Assembly (NCBI GenBank): GCA_020186115.1
Contig: WSYJ01000142.1
Coordinates: 620,001-684,000, forward strand
Direction: 5' to 3'
Source: Histomonas meleagridis
Taxonomy: Eukaryota; Parabasalia; Tritrichomonadida; Dientamoebidae
Length of the DNA stretch: 64,000 nucleotides
This document shows positions 38,072 to 47,661 of this stretch, piece after piece. The notes under the pieces were generated by a model. That model searched no databases, was not told where the DNA came from, and saw only the letters and a program-made list of their open reading frames with translations. Position 1 is the stretch's first letter; the number at the start of each line of letters is the position of its first letter. Position numbers and translations under genes: made by a program.

Positions 38072-39111
38072 TTATGATATGTATTCACCTTGAGTTTCAA
38101 TTGTAATTAAAAGTCTGTTCATCCATTCATTATATACGGCTCTGAAGGTGTCTTTAGGAATATTATACAGTAATGTTTCAACCTTTTGAAAAAGTTGATC
38201 TTCATTTTCAAACTCCTCACCTTCGAGCATTTTTTTTAGATATCCGAACAGAAAAAAGTCAGAAGGTGCGAGGTCTGGCGAAAACGGGGGTTGCGGAAGT
38301 CTTTTGATCCCCAATTCATTCAATTTTTCATGAACCAAATGAGGCCGGGCGTTATCCATATGCAAAAAATATCCATTCGTTGAAATTCTTTTTGCCAAAT
38401 CTCCAAGTACAACTTCAGAAAAAAAAATTCGATTAAATTTTTGGCCTATCGGTAGCATTGTTATTGATTTGATACCAGTTATAGACCATATAACAGATAC
38501 TATTACTTTTTTGGAGGCAATAGTTTGTTTGGGTTTGTATGGTTTTTGCACTCCAGATTCAATCCACATCGAGTTTCTCCCGTTAACAAAATAAATCCAG
38601 GTTTCATCTTGCGTCAATATGTGTCTTAGTTTGTAGTCATTTGAACTAGAAAGGAATTCAAATTATTCAGAAGCAATGGCAGCTTTTTTGGCTTTAATTT
38701 CTATAGTCAACTTATGTGGGATCCATTTGAAGTGAACTTTTTTCATCCCTAAAATATTAATCATTATATTTTTCACTGTTTTTGGATCTGCGCCTACATT
38801 CTTCGCAATTTTTTTCGTCGATGCATATGGATAACTTAATATAAGATTAATTATTTTTTGATCTAAATCTGATCTTCTTGGTCTCCCTGTTTTTTTCGAT
38901 TCGTAAATTGAGAAGGTATGTTCATTCATCTTTTTTGTCCATTTCTGAATCGTTCGAAGTGTAATAATATTATCACCATATACAGCACATAATCGCCTAT
39001 ATATGTCTTGATTTTCATTTGATTCTAACCGAAGGAAATGGACAACAGAACGTAATTCCTCAATTGGAACTGATCTTAAAATGATTAAACGTTCTCTTTC
39101 AGTAGTATCCT
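38072..39111 (-). pseudogene. Mariner transposase, one in-frame stop and lost start
   Basis: A single frame reads from DTTERERLIILRSVPIEELR, through a helix-turn-helix (STKKIAKNVGADPKTVKNI), to a TAA at 38663-38665, and after it continues in the same frame into the catalytic domain. There, TQDETWIYF holds the first Asp, HMDNARPH the second, and SPDLAPSDFFLFG the third. I count 31 residues between the second and third Asp, less than the 34 of classical mariners. No ATG is in frame at the N-terminus. A one-base slip in the T6 run near 39115-39120 would join an upstream ATG. Confidence 0.88.
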
Positions 39112-39248
39112 GAAAAAAAGTAGTTTTACTTCATGCATCATATTTACTTGGAAAAAAGTATTATAATAATAATGATAATATATTTATTGTAAATTTTATT
39201 TATATAATTAAATTTCATTAATATCTAATATAAATCAAAAAAAAAAAA

Positions 39249-39275
39249 GCTGACGAACGGACTTTTTCCAGTCCC
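39249..39275 (-). repeat. Right terminal inverted repeat of the mariner element
   Basis: On the minus strand it begins GGGACTGGAAAAAGTCCG; 24 of 27 bases match the left end. Confidence 0.9.
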
Positions 39276-39277
39276 TA

Positions 39278-39820
39278 TACATCGGTTATGTATTTTGATT
39301 TTAGTTGATTTCTTATTTTTTATTTCCTAAAACGTTATACAAAATTTGAGATTTTCGAATTTCCCATGTACTGATGTAATTCAGCTTTTCCACTTCTGAA
39401 AACAAAATATATTTATTAATATCAAATTCGTTTTGAAATGTAATTTCGCTCAATGACCTTATCAAACACTTAAATTGATATAATTATTTGTTTTTATTCT
39501 TCTTTTTTTCTTATATATTGTGAAAAAAAATAATTTTGAATTTTTTTAAAATTGATTTGTCACTTCGTTCAAAAATTCTTATATTCTTATATGTCTTCTT
39601 AATGGATAGGAATAGGTTTTCGCTACCCCTATGATGCGAAATTAAAGTAATATGACGACGATAGAAAGCCCCCATTCAATTTATGATCGGTATAGGACTC
39701 GAATTCCAAAGAACGGGTATCCCAAATTCTTGTCAACATAAAAGTGACAAGTTCAATTACAATAATTTATGTGCACTTTTCGATTGTCAAATAAATACAA
39801 AAGTTAAATTGAATGGTTTA
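39278..39820. other. Intergenic, AT-rich
   Basis: AAAAGTGAC occurs at 39740-39748 without a gene start nearby. Otherwise nothing was recognised. Confidence 0.5.
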
Positions 39821-40797
39821 TTAAATTATGGAGGTAATTTTTTCTCCTGCATTTCTCCTTTCGACCATTGTATAGACCATGAAGCAAGTAGAATTCCAAC
39901 GTCCATGACGCTGTATGATACTATCTTGTATCCCGTTTCTTGCGGCTTCAGTTGCCCCACCTTTTCGAAATGAGTGGCTCGAATAACAACTGACATTGAT
40001 GTTCTGCGGAAATAAGTACCTTAGCCTTCTCTTGATGGCATTTGAGATTGCTTGAGTTGTCAGATGAGGGAAAAGGAGTGAGTCAGGATCTGATACATTT
40101 GCTAATCTTCTATAAATTGGTACCCATTTATGTGGCCCATACTCCTCGTTAGAACTTGAAATGAAGCATTAAAGACCTTAAGCGTTGGAATCTGTCTTTG
40201 ATACTCTAATATTGATGATAAATGTTTTTGTTTCTACTCCGAAATTCAAATCTTTATTTTGTGAACCTAACAATTCCGAGCTTATCAAAAAGCCATAATA
40301 CATCAAAGAAAAAACGGTCATATATTTGACTTGTTGTAAATTATTTTTACAAGTACTTATCGCAAGTAAACCCATTATATCTTTTGTAATTGGTGACTTG
40401 GCATTGGGATGAGATGTACCCAAAAGTAATTTTATAGACTTGATATAGCGAATAAGATCAGGATCTTTTGTCAAATCGACTAATTTATTTGAATGAAAGT
40501 AATACGCGAAACTAGATACAAATACTTTACAGTTGCCATAGAATAGTGTGGCTGTCTCAATGATATTCCCCATTGTATGAAAGCCCTCATTGTGGTATCA
40601 GTAGAAGGAAATACCTATCCTTCATAACCTAATTTCTCCATATTTTTTGAATAAGAATTCAAGTATTCCTTATATGTAGAAATACTCTGAGGGCTGATAT
40701 CATTATTCTGCATTTGATAGGTTTGCGGAGCCAAAGCTTGAATCATTGATGATGACATTTGAAATTTGACACTGTGTGCTTGGTGAGAAGTGCACAT
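39821..40797 (-). pseudogene. Tyrosine recombinase, decayed
   Basis: From 40797 leftward a 60-codon frame ends in SISTYKEYLNSYSKNMEKLG, like the N-terminal core-binding helix of tyrosine recombinases. After a stop and frameshift the core continues (PITKDIMGLLAIST, YYGFLISSELL, VSKTD). After another break the catalytic end is SSHSFRKGGATEAARNGIQD, then IQRHGRWNS and a Tyr in CFMVYT. HxxR, HGRW and Tyr are the expected catalytic positions. The first catalytic Arg, expected in a LRxSEL motif, is replaced (FLISSELL). It could be from a Crypton- or DIRS-type transposon; no ends were identified. Confidence 0.72.
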
Positions 40798-40939
40798 AAA
40801 TTATTGTTATTGAACTTGCCACTTTTTGTTCAAGAATTGCACACGGTAACCCTAACCCTAACGGTCGCCCCAAACACCGTTATTCCATTTATAAATCGCT
40901 AATTTTAGCAGTATAATATTAGCTACAAATTATACTGCT
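40798..40939. promoter_or_regulatory. Divergent promoter region with telomere-like repeat
   Basis: It contains GCCACTTTT (40818-40826), CCCTAACCCTAA (40849-40860), AACGGTCG (40859-40866) and CACCGTTA (40875-40882), between the recombinase remnant and the ankyrin gene. Confidence 0.45.
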
Positions 40940-42223
40940 ATGATTTCGTTAAAGCGCATGCCTAATGACGATACTACTATAAACACAGGAGATAAAAATT
41001 TGAAATTCCTAACTGAGCTTGAGAAAACTATATTCAGTTTAACAGAAGAAAACTTTCAGGCGTCCTTTAAAAAAGTATTGGGATTTTTTGATACAAATTT
41101 CCCAGATAAATTTAATGTTATTATAAGTAACATCATTTATAATGCATTTTCATCACGAACACACGTATTTGATATTTATTTAAATTTTATAAAAGCACTT
41201 CAAACGAAAGAAGAAGAAATTAATCAAAGTATCGTTAAACTAATTTCAATTTTTATCAAACGTATGTCCAAAATTAACACACAAGAATCATATTATTTAA
41301 TCGAAAAAATGATTGAACAAAATTTCATTGATAAAAATATCACTAAAAATATTAATTCAAAATATTTTTCTCATTATAAAGCAAAAGAAGAAAACCGTAT
41401 GACATTTGAGTCTAATAGAAATGATCCAATAGAAAAATATTATTTGGATAACTATGAAGAACTTTCGAAAAATGATTGGGAGCTTCATAAGAAGTATATT
41501 AAAGAAGGACATAATCAGAATGAAATTGCGAAAATAATTCGAAATGATGAAATCGAAAAACTTCAAGAAATATCATCACAAGCAAATTTTGATTTTAATC
41601 AAACAGTTGAGCCATCACTTTATGAAAGATGTTCATTTGTTAATAAAGATAATGTTAGATTAATTGATTATGCAGCATTTTTCGGATCAGTTAAATGTTT
41701 TAAATATTTACTTATAAATAATGCAAAAGTAGAAAACGCCGGTAAATATGCAGTTGCAGGTGGAAATGAAGAAATTATTTATTTATGCGAACAAAATCAT
41801 TCATCATTTAAAGGTGCATATGAAGATGCAGTTGAATACCATCGAAATGATATCTTTAAATATATTTATGATAATAAATTAGAAAAAATACAATCAAAGC
41901 CAAAAATGTCTGAAGATACAAATGATTTGATAAGTTTTTGTATCAAAAAAGATAATTATGAAATTTTAGCATTTTTGGAAGAAAAAGGAATTAATGTTAA
42001 TCCTGGTGGTATAAATGAATCAGCAAGAAATGGAAATTTATATCTCGTTCAATATTTCCTTCAAAATAATCAAATTCCAAAAAATATTCTGCCATTTGCT
42101 TCAGAATCAGGAAATGTTGAACTTGTGAAATATGTTATAGAGCAAAAAGGAATTGATGTTAATGCAAAAACTATTCATTTGAATAATTTAATATATGTTT
42201 TAATAATTTTATATATGTTTTAA
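40940..42223 (+). CDS. Ankyrin-repeat protein (DUF3447-type), first part
   Basis: A 427-codon frame. Residues 1-190 are helical and lack ankyrin repeats (KTIFSLTEENFQASFKKVL). From about 195 there are degenerate then regular repeats: LIDYAAFFGSVKCFKYLL, then NLYLVQYFLQNNQ, and finally NVELVKYVIEQKGIDVNAK. The frame then enters AT-rich spacer DNA and stops (IHLNNLIYVLIILYMF). The region beyond contains five more in-frame repeat units, so the annotated stop may not be the end of the mature gene product. Trichomonads have very many genes of this family. The promoter motifs are in 40798-40939. Confidence 0.8.
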   Translation: MISLKRMPNDDTTINTGDKNLKFLTELEKTIFSLTEENFQASFKKVLGFFDTNFPDKFNVIISNIIYNAFSSRTHVFDIYLNFIKALQTKEEEINQSIVKLISIFIKRMSKINTQESYYLIEKMIEQNFIDKNITKNINSKYFSHYKAKEENRMTFESNRNDPIEKYYLDNYEELSKNDWELHKKYIKEGHNQNEIAKIIRNDEIEKLQEISSQANFDFNQTVEPSLYERCSFVNKDNVRLIDYAAFFGSVKCFKYLLINNAKVENAGKYAVAGGNEEIIYLCEQNHSSFKGAYEDAVEYHRNDIFKYIYDNKLEKIQSKPKMSEDTNDLISFCIKKDNYEILAFLEEKGINVNPGGINESARNGNLYLVQYFLQNNQIPKNILPFASESGNVELVKYVIEQKGIDVNAKTIHLNNLIYVLIILYMF

Positions 42224-43246
42224 TAATTTGAAATATGTTTTAATAATTTAATATATGTTTTAATAATTTGAAACAGCACTTCATATAGCAGTTAGAAATA
42301 ATAATTTAGAAATAGTAAAATTACTTTTAGATAAAGGAATTGATGTTAATGCAATAAGTATTCATTTGAACAATTTAAAATATGTTTTAATAATTTTTTA
42401 TATGTTTTAATAATTTGGAATATGTTTTAATAACTTGAAATATGCTTTAATAATTTATAATATGTTTTAATAATTTTGGATATATTTTAATAATTTTGGA
42501 TATATTTTAATAATTTTATATATGTTTTAATAATTTGAAATATGTTTTAATAATTTAATATATGTTTTAATAATTTGAAACAGCACTTCATATAGCAGTT
42601 AGAAATAATAATATAGAAATAGTAAAATTACTTTTAGATAAAGGAATTGATGTTAATGCAATAAGTATTAATTTGAATAATTTGAAATATGTTTTAATAA
42701 TTTTATATATGTTTTAATAATTTGGAATATATTTTAATAATTTTATATATGTTTTAATAATTTAGAATATGTTTTAATAATTTGGAATATATTTTAATAA
42801 TTTTATATATGTTTTAATAATTTGAAATATGTTTTAATAATTTAATATATGTTTTAATAATTTGAAACAGCACTTCATATAGCAGTTAGAAATAATAATA
42901 TAGAAATAGTAAAATTACTTTTAGATAAAGAAGGAATTGATATTAATGCAATAAGTATTCATTTGAACAATTTAAAATATGTTTTAATAATTTAATATGT
43001 GTTTTAATAATTTGAAATATGTTTTAATAATTTAGAATTTGTTTTAATAATTTGAAATATTTTTTAATAATTTGAAACAGCACTTCATATAGCAGTTAGA
43101 AATAATAATATAGAAATAGTAAATTTACTTTTAGATAAAGAAGGAATTGATGTTAATGCAAAAACCATTCATTTGAATAATTTAGAATATGTTTTAATAA
43201 TTTTATATATGTTTTAATAATTTAGAATATTCTTTAATAATATTTG
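42167..43246 (+). repeat. Five 20-bp minisatellite spacers between ankyrin units
   Basis: Spacers lie at 42167-42272, 42354-42579, 42661-42866, 42951-43076 and 43161-43246: 106, 226, 206, 126 and 86 bp. Each equals 6 + 20n (n = 5, 11, 10, 6, 4). The repeating unit is close to AATAATTTGAAATATGTTTT. Each spacer starts with a conserved AWAANYATTMATTTGAAYAA-like block and ends ATTTGAA (the last one TATTTG) directly before ACAGCA. All frames contain stops. GT is present near the 5' end in only three spacers. Confidence 0.9.
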
Positions 43247-43342
43247 ACAGCAATTCAAATTGCACGACAAAAAAGTTACACAGAAATTGTAAATTTACTT
43301 CGTGCAAAAATTACAAAAAATTCTAAATGTCATCTTCAATAA
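42273..43342 (+). other. Five spacer-separated ankyrin units, exon-like
   Basis: Units at 42273-42353 (81 bp), 42580-42660 (81), 42867-42950 (84), 43077-43160 (84) and 43247-43342 (terminal, ending TAA). The first four encode TALHIAVRNNNLEIVKLLLD followed by KGIDVNA or KEGIDVNA. The terminal unit encodes TAIQIARQKSYTEIVNLLRA and then a tail to the stop. None of the units contains a stop or frameshift, and the only indel is a whole codon. Joined, they would extend the protein of 40940 by a normal run of ankyrin repeats. Whether splicing achieves this is unknown. Confidence 0.75.
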
Positions 43343-43618
43343 CATCAAATCATCAATTTCAACAAGAAATAGAAATGAAGCGTATATTGCTAACAATCAA
43401 AATCAACAAATGTTCGCATAAAACAATCGAAAGAAAAGTATCAAAACAAAAGTTGATATAACATACAACATATGAAAATCATCAAAATCACAACAAACAT
43501 ATTCACAAAGCAAAATGTAAATACATAAACAATAATATTATAATGTGTACGCATAAACAAATGACTTTCCGACAGCGACATGCTTGGAAGCACATTAAAC
43601 AGATATGTTCAACACACA
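43343..43618. other. Intergenic, AT-rich
   Basis: 3' flank of the ankyrin gene. Nothing was recognised. Confidence 0.4.
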
Positions 43619-43860
43619 TTAAATAGATATATTAGAATTTACCAATGTAAATATCATTTCGATGAAATTCAGTGATGGTTTTATTTTTTGATTAAAATCG
43701 AAATTTGTTTGTGATGATATTTCTTGAAGTTTTTCTATATCATCATTCCGAATTATTGTTGCTATTTCATTTTGATTAACTCCTTCTTTTGCATTATTTC
43801 TGATGAAGTGCAAAATCATTTTTTATAAAAGAATCAATATTATCTCTTTTAAAAAATTAA
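43619..43860 (-). pseudogene. Ankyrin-family fragment, inverted relative to its neighbour
   Basis: The minus strand encodes NQNEIATIIRNDDIEKLQEI and SSQTNFDFNQKIKPSL, nearly the same as residues 192-225 of the gene at 40940 (NQNEIAKIIRNDEIEKLQEI). After PSL the sequence jumps to FHRNDI, which matches a part about 70 residues further on in the intact gene. So the copy has an internal deletion and then stops. Confidence 0.7.
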
Positions 43861-44159
43861 AATCCAAGATTTACATAATAATTTAATGATATGTTCATAT
43901 TCATTTTTGTATTGAATAACTATTTTCAAGAATTGTTAAATCAGTTAAATTATTCTCAGTAACACAAGAAATTCGATTCTTGCGGATTTAACTAATGAAC
44001 AAACTAACAAAGGATTGAAAGGAAATAATTCTAATAAATAATTTTTGATTTTGCATGAAAAGAAAAAAAAATCGAATTATAAATTACAAAATAAAAAATG
44101 TAAAAAAACATGATATTTTTTCATGCAGTTCTGATTTAGGAAATTATCATCGAATCAGT

Positions 44160-44438
44160 TTACTTAGCTTGTGCTTCGCGAAGACGTTTGATAGCAGCAC
44201 GGGCTGTAAGAGCTGCTGGTGTTGATGGAATGTAAGCACCGCCTGTTGTTGCCTTTCCGCATTTCTGGCACTTCCAAATACCAACAACTGTTCTTCTGAC
44301 TGATGTCTTTCCGCAGAATGGGCATGGATACTTTTTGCGTTGTGATATTTCGATCTTCTTGATTGTCTTACGGAGAGATGCGCCATAACGAACGCCATAT
44401 TTACCGACAATTCCAACTTTCTTTGTTCTGCGAGCCAT
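44160..44438 (-). CDS. RPL37A: 60S ribosomal protein eL43 (L37a)
   Basis: A 92-residue protein: [20 protein letters not shown], then a zinc ribbon with CPFC and CQKC pairs (residues 39-42 and 57-60), and [20 protein letters not shown]. These are diagnostic of L37a. A longer frame from 44495 adds 19 residues not found in the family and includes the promoter element, so the ATG at 44438 is used. Confidence 0.97.
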   Translation of the reverse strand: MARRTKKVGIVGKYGVRYGASLRKTIKKIEISQRKKYPCPFCGKTSVRRTVVGIWKCQKCGKATTGGAYIPSTPAALTARAAIKRLREAQAK

Positions 44439-44443
44439 TTGAA

Positions 44444-44460
44444 AAAAGGAGGACCAAACC
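44444..44460 (-). promoter_or_regulatory. Ribosomal-protein-type core promoter element
   Basis: On the minus strand GGTTTGGTCCTCCTTTT, 5 nt before the eL43 ATG, matching the uS11 element at 15 of 17 positions. AAACGGCTG lies further upstream at 44502-44510. Confidence 0.5.
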
Positions 44461-44617
44461 TCCCAAACCACCGTATCGTTATATTCAATTTTCAAAGGAA
44501 TAAACGGCTGATTATCTATTTTTCTTCTTTATTAGAAAAAACTTTAATGGAATTAATTAGAAATAAATGACAAGAAAGAATAAAAGTGTAATCTGCATTT
44601 AATAATAACATATATAT

Positions 44618-45121
44618 TTATTTTGTATCTTTCAACATTTGATCAAATACTGAGACTGGGTCATCGCTTTTAAGCGCAGTTAGTATGAAATGAACTGTTT
44701 GTATACATTTTACAGGATCACCTTTGATGTAAACTCTTCCATTTTTTGCGAAGATTTTCTCAAGAGAAACTTTATCAAGAAACCCATACTGGATTACCCT
44801 TTCAATGTCGCTCATCCTACTACGAAGGAGAGTACCTCCTGTTAATCCACCTAGATTTGGAATTTTTTTTGAAATGCATGTTAAAACAACTTCACCTGCT
44901 TCTGGAACGCTTTCAACTAAAGCAGCAACTAAATCACCATGTTTAAACTTCGGACAATTTTTTTTTGTTGCTCCTTCGAATGATAATTGTGGGAGAATTG
45001 CAAAATGATAAAATCCGATATCAACAAGCCATTCTTCTCCATTTTTCTTGTCAATTATTCCTATGACCAAGTCATGAATTTTTGGTTGGTAAAAAGGATT
45101 TAAATGTCCTGTTGTAGTCAT
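44618..45121 (-). CDS. EXOSC3: Exosome cap subunit Rrp40
   Basis: A 167-residue protein. An S1-type domain (PKIHDLVIGIIDKKNGEEWL; LSFEGATKKNCPKFKHGDLV) closely follows human EXOSC3 (LSFEGATKRNRPNVQVGDL), then a KH domain with KIFAKNGRVYIKG (GxNGRIWVK in others). The N-terminal domain is very short compared with animal Rrp40. Role: the RNA-entry cap of the exosome, in 3' RNA processing and decay. A longer frame starts six codons upstream (45139); MTTTGHLN at 45121 is preferred. Divergent to the kinase gene. Confidence 0.88.
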   Translation of the reverse strand: MTTTGHLNPFYQPKIHDLVIGIIDKKNGEEWLVDIGFYHFAILPQLSFEGATKKNCPKFKHGDLVAALVESVPEAGEVVLTCISKKIPNLGGLTGGTLLRSRMSDIERVIQYGFLDKVSLEKIFAKNGRVYIKGDPVKCIQTVHFILTALKSDDPVSVFDQMLKDTK

Positions 45122-45139
45122 CCTCCTAAATTTAAACAA

Positions 45140-45288
45140 ACACAGTAAAAACGAAAGTGTAAAAAGTCACTTTTCCCCAAGAAATAATCGTTATTAATTT
45201 TCAGAAGGTTATAGGCAATGGCAAACCAGTATTTGTGAGAAATTTTGGTAGACACAATTTTTTTTAATTCAATTTTTAGCAACAGAGG
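45140..45288. promoter_or_regulatory. Bidirectional promoter region
   Basis: Holds GAAAGTGTAAAAAGTCACTTTT (45154-45174), including GTCACTTTT, a motif A in inverse orientation, between the Rrp40 and kinase starts. Confidence 0.45.
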
Positions 45289-47661
45289 ATGACAGATGAG
45301 GTTCCAAAACTATCAGAACTAGCTCAAGAACTCCAACGGATTTGTTCTGAGTTAGAAGGTCTAGCCCATCAAACAGTTGCGCACCGTAGAAAATTTTTTT
45401 ATGCATGTTATCAATTTCATCATTTCATCAACATCTTTTCACAGAATTCAACAGATGACCCAATCAACCAAGAACAGATTGATGCGTATCGTCAAATAGT
45501 TGATATGGCTAGAGAATATCAATTATTATTCGGACAAAATATGATTCAAAATTGGGCTCATTCAGCTCTAGAAAATCCATCATCATCAGTTGCAGCAGAA
45601 TTATGTTCCATGTCTTCACGTCTTCATGATATAACATCAATCATTGATGAAGAGGCAGCAAAAGCTTTTGATCCTGTTTCAAACCAGTGGCTTCAATTTC
45701 ATATCTTAGATCTCAATGCTATAGCTACTTCTTTTTCCCAATATGTTGCACAGCCAAATGATCCAACTGCTGCAATAATGGCTGAAAGACTCAATTCTAT
45801 CAAATCATTTCTTAAACAATTTCAACACTCAGACTCTCCTAACGCTAGCCAAGCCATATCCCCCATTCCAGTTCATTATCAACAATGGAGGATTGATCAT
45901 TCAGATATGGAAATTGTAAAAGAAACAGGATCTGGTATAAGCTCTGTTGTTTATTATGGTTATGACAAGCGTAATGGCCAAGAAGTAGCCATTAAGCAAC
46001 TTAAATTCAAAAAACTTACTGGACAAAAACTTCAATCATTTCAACGTGAACTAAGTATACTAGCTACTGCTGAACATCCCACATTACTTAAATTTGTAGG
46101 AGCCACAGCTACACCACCATATTGGATTGTTACAGAATGGATGCCGAATGGTAATCTTTATCAAGACCTTCATAAAAACCATCAGCTAAATGAAACAATG
46201 CGCACCATAGCAATGTTTGATGTAGCTCGTGGTATGCAATTTTTACATTCTCGCCACATCATTCACCGTGACTTGAAATCGCTTAACGTTCTCCTCGATA
46301 GAAACGGTTTGACTCGAATTGCGGATTTCGGTTTTTCGCGACGAGCAACTAAAGATGACATCATGACACGGAATGTAGGTACACCACATTGGATGGCACC
46401 TGAATTAATGAACACTGAAAGTGGTTATGACAACAAAATTGACGTATATGCTTATGCTATTCTTTGCTGGGAATTATTAACTTGTCAATTACCATATCAA
46501 GGCTTAGAACATACACAAATCATAGCAATGGTTATGTTTAATAACATGAGACCTCCATTTCCACAAAATGTATCAGCTCCATTAAAAACATTGATTTCAG
46601 ATTGTTGGGATCGTGATCCTAAAATGCGACCATCATTCAGTCAAATAGTACGCCGGTTTCGTAACGGTGATATCTTTTTGGAAGGAGCTAACAAAGAATT
46701 TGTCATGAAATATATTAACTCAGTTTCAGCTCAAGACAATTACGAAGTCGAAGACACAATTGAAACACAGTTATCTTCAATGCCAATCAATGAGGATGAA
46801 ATCAATGTCTCATCAGATACAATTGAAGAATTTATAACGACATTAGAAAAAGATGGAGTGCCACCTGATTTATTACAGCGATGTTGGGATCCCATTATGA
46901 AGATTGATCAAAAGACATATCCTGACTTATACCGAAGAGGGCTTTGTGTATTTTTAAGTACAAACTATGTACATAAAGCGGCCGAAGAACTGCGTAAACT
47001 CCCACATGATTCATTACCGCCAAAGATAGTTCAGACAGCCATAGCTGCTATCCCCACAGGTAATGATGATGTTGATTCTACGCTTGTAATTGTTGCATGT
47101 AAGAATGGCTTTGCTGCTGAAGCTGCTTTACATGCGTTAAATCATAATGACATAAAATTAGCGCTTGAAGTAGCAGCACAAAAAGGGATACCAAAAGAGA
47201 AAACCCAAACATTAGCTGAACAATGTATAAATTTTGTTAATGATGAAGATCCTATGATGTGTGTTGCTGCCATCAGATGTTTAGTTAGTATGGAGCAAGC
47301 GAAGAAGATCGAAATTGATACCCTGAAAGCGCATATGCAATCAAAGAATAACACGCTAAGATTCGCCGCTTACATTTCTGCCGCTGAAATGTGTACAGAA
47401 GGTGTAAAGCTGCCAATTGATTTGATTGACGCGCTGGTCATAAAGTCTGACAGTGAACCGTTAATTGCCAGCATTTTGATAGCAGCGGCAATAAACCGAG
47501 AAATTGCTGAGCATCTAATTAATACTTATTTGTACGGAAATAAGATATCTAAGGAATTGATCAACGAAATTGTAAAGGTGGCTTCGAAACATAAGGAACT
47601 ACAAGAGCTTATTAAAAAAATACCGGAAAAAATGCTATCTTCAAAAGAAGATTCAACTTGA
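45289..47661 (+). CDS. Tyrosine-kinase-like (TKL) protein kinase with helical flanks
   Basis: A 790-residue protein. The N-terminal 195 residues are helical. The kinase domain is at about 205-460: glycine loop ETGSGISSVV, VAIK with Lys236, HRDLKSLNVLL with Asp328, DFG at 346-348, GTPHWMAPE at 364-372, and a CWDRDPKMRPSF ending. These features, especially the KSLN catalytic loop and GTPxWMAPE, place it with Raf/MLK-like TKL kinases, expected to phosphorylate Ser/Thr. Residues 480-780 are a helical, ARM/HEAT-like region. All catalytic residues are present. Trichomonads have large TKL families of this layout. Substrates are unknown. Confidence 0.92.
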   Translation: MTDEVPKLSELAQELQRICSELEGLAHQTVAHRRKFFYACYQFHHFINIFSQNSTDDPINQEQIDAYRQIVDMAREYQLLFGQNMIQNWAHSALENPSSSVAAELCSMSSRLHDITSIIDEEAAKAFDPVSNQWLQFHILDLNAIATSFSQYVAQPNDPTAAIMAERLNSIKSFLKQFQHSDSPNASQAISPIPVHYQQWRIDHSDMEIVKETGSGISSVVYYGYDKRNGQEVAIKQLKFKKLTGQKLQSFQRELSILATAEHPTLLKFVGATATPPYWIVTEWMPNGNLYQDLHKNHQLNETMRTIAMFDVARGMQFLHSRHIIHRDLKSLNVLLDRNGLTRIADFGFSRRATKDDIMTRNVGTPHWMAPELMNTESGYDNKIDVYAYAILCWELLTCQLPYQGLEHTQIIAMVMFNNMRPPFPQNVSAPLKTLISDCWDRDPKMRPSFSQIVRRFRNGDIFLEGANKEFVMKYINSVSAQDNYEVEDTIETQLSSMPINEDEINVSSDTIEEFITTLEKDGVPPDLLQRCWDPIMKIDQKTYPDLYRRGLCVFLSTNYVHKAAEELRKLPHDSLPPKIVQTAIAAIPTGNDDVDSTLVIVACKNGFAAEAALHALNHNDIKLALEVAAQKGIPKEKTQTLAEQCINFVNDEDPMMCVAAIRCLVSMEQAKKIEIDTLKAHMQSKNNTLRFAAYISAAEMCTEGVKLPIDLIDALVIKSDSEPLIASILIAAAINREIAEHLINTYLYGNKISKELINEIVKVASKHKELQELIKKIPEKMLSSKEDST

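Larger units (their letters stand above)
38000..39275 (-). mobile_element. Mariner-like element, complete ends, inactive transposase
   Basis: A 1,276-bp element flanked by TA on each side (37998-37999 and 39276-39277), as expected for the mariner target-site duplication. The terminal inverted repeats are 27 bp with 24 matches. The internal gene runs leftward. The size agrees with Tvmar1 of T. vaginalis. The gene has one internal stop and no in-frame initiator at its expected N-terminus, so this copy is not autonomous. Confidence 0.92.

Noticed and set aside
39683-39720. tRNA-like TTCGAGT string on the minus strand (GGAATTCGAGTCC)
   Set aside because: The flanking bases do not pair as a T stem and there is no acceptor or D arm.
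42167-43342. CRISPR-like repeat-spacer array
   Set aside because: The constant units are ankyrin codons and the spacers are themselves a 20-bp tandem repeat, in a eukaryote.
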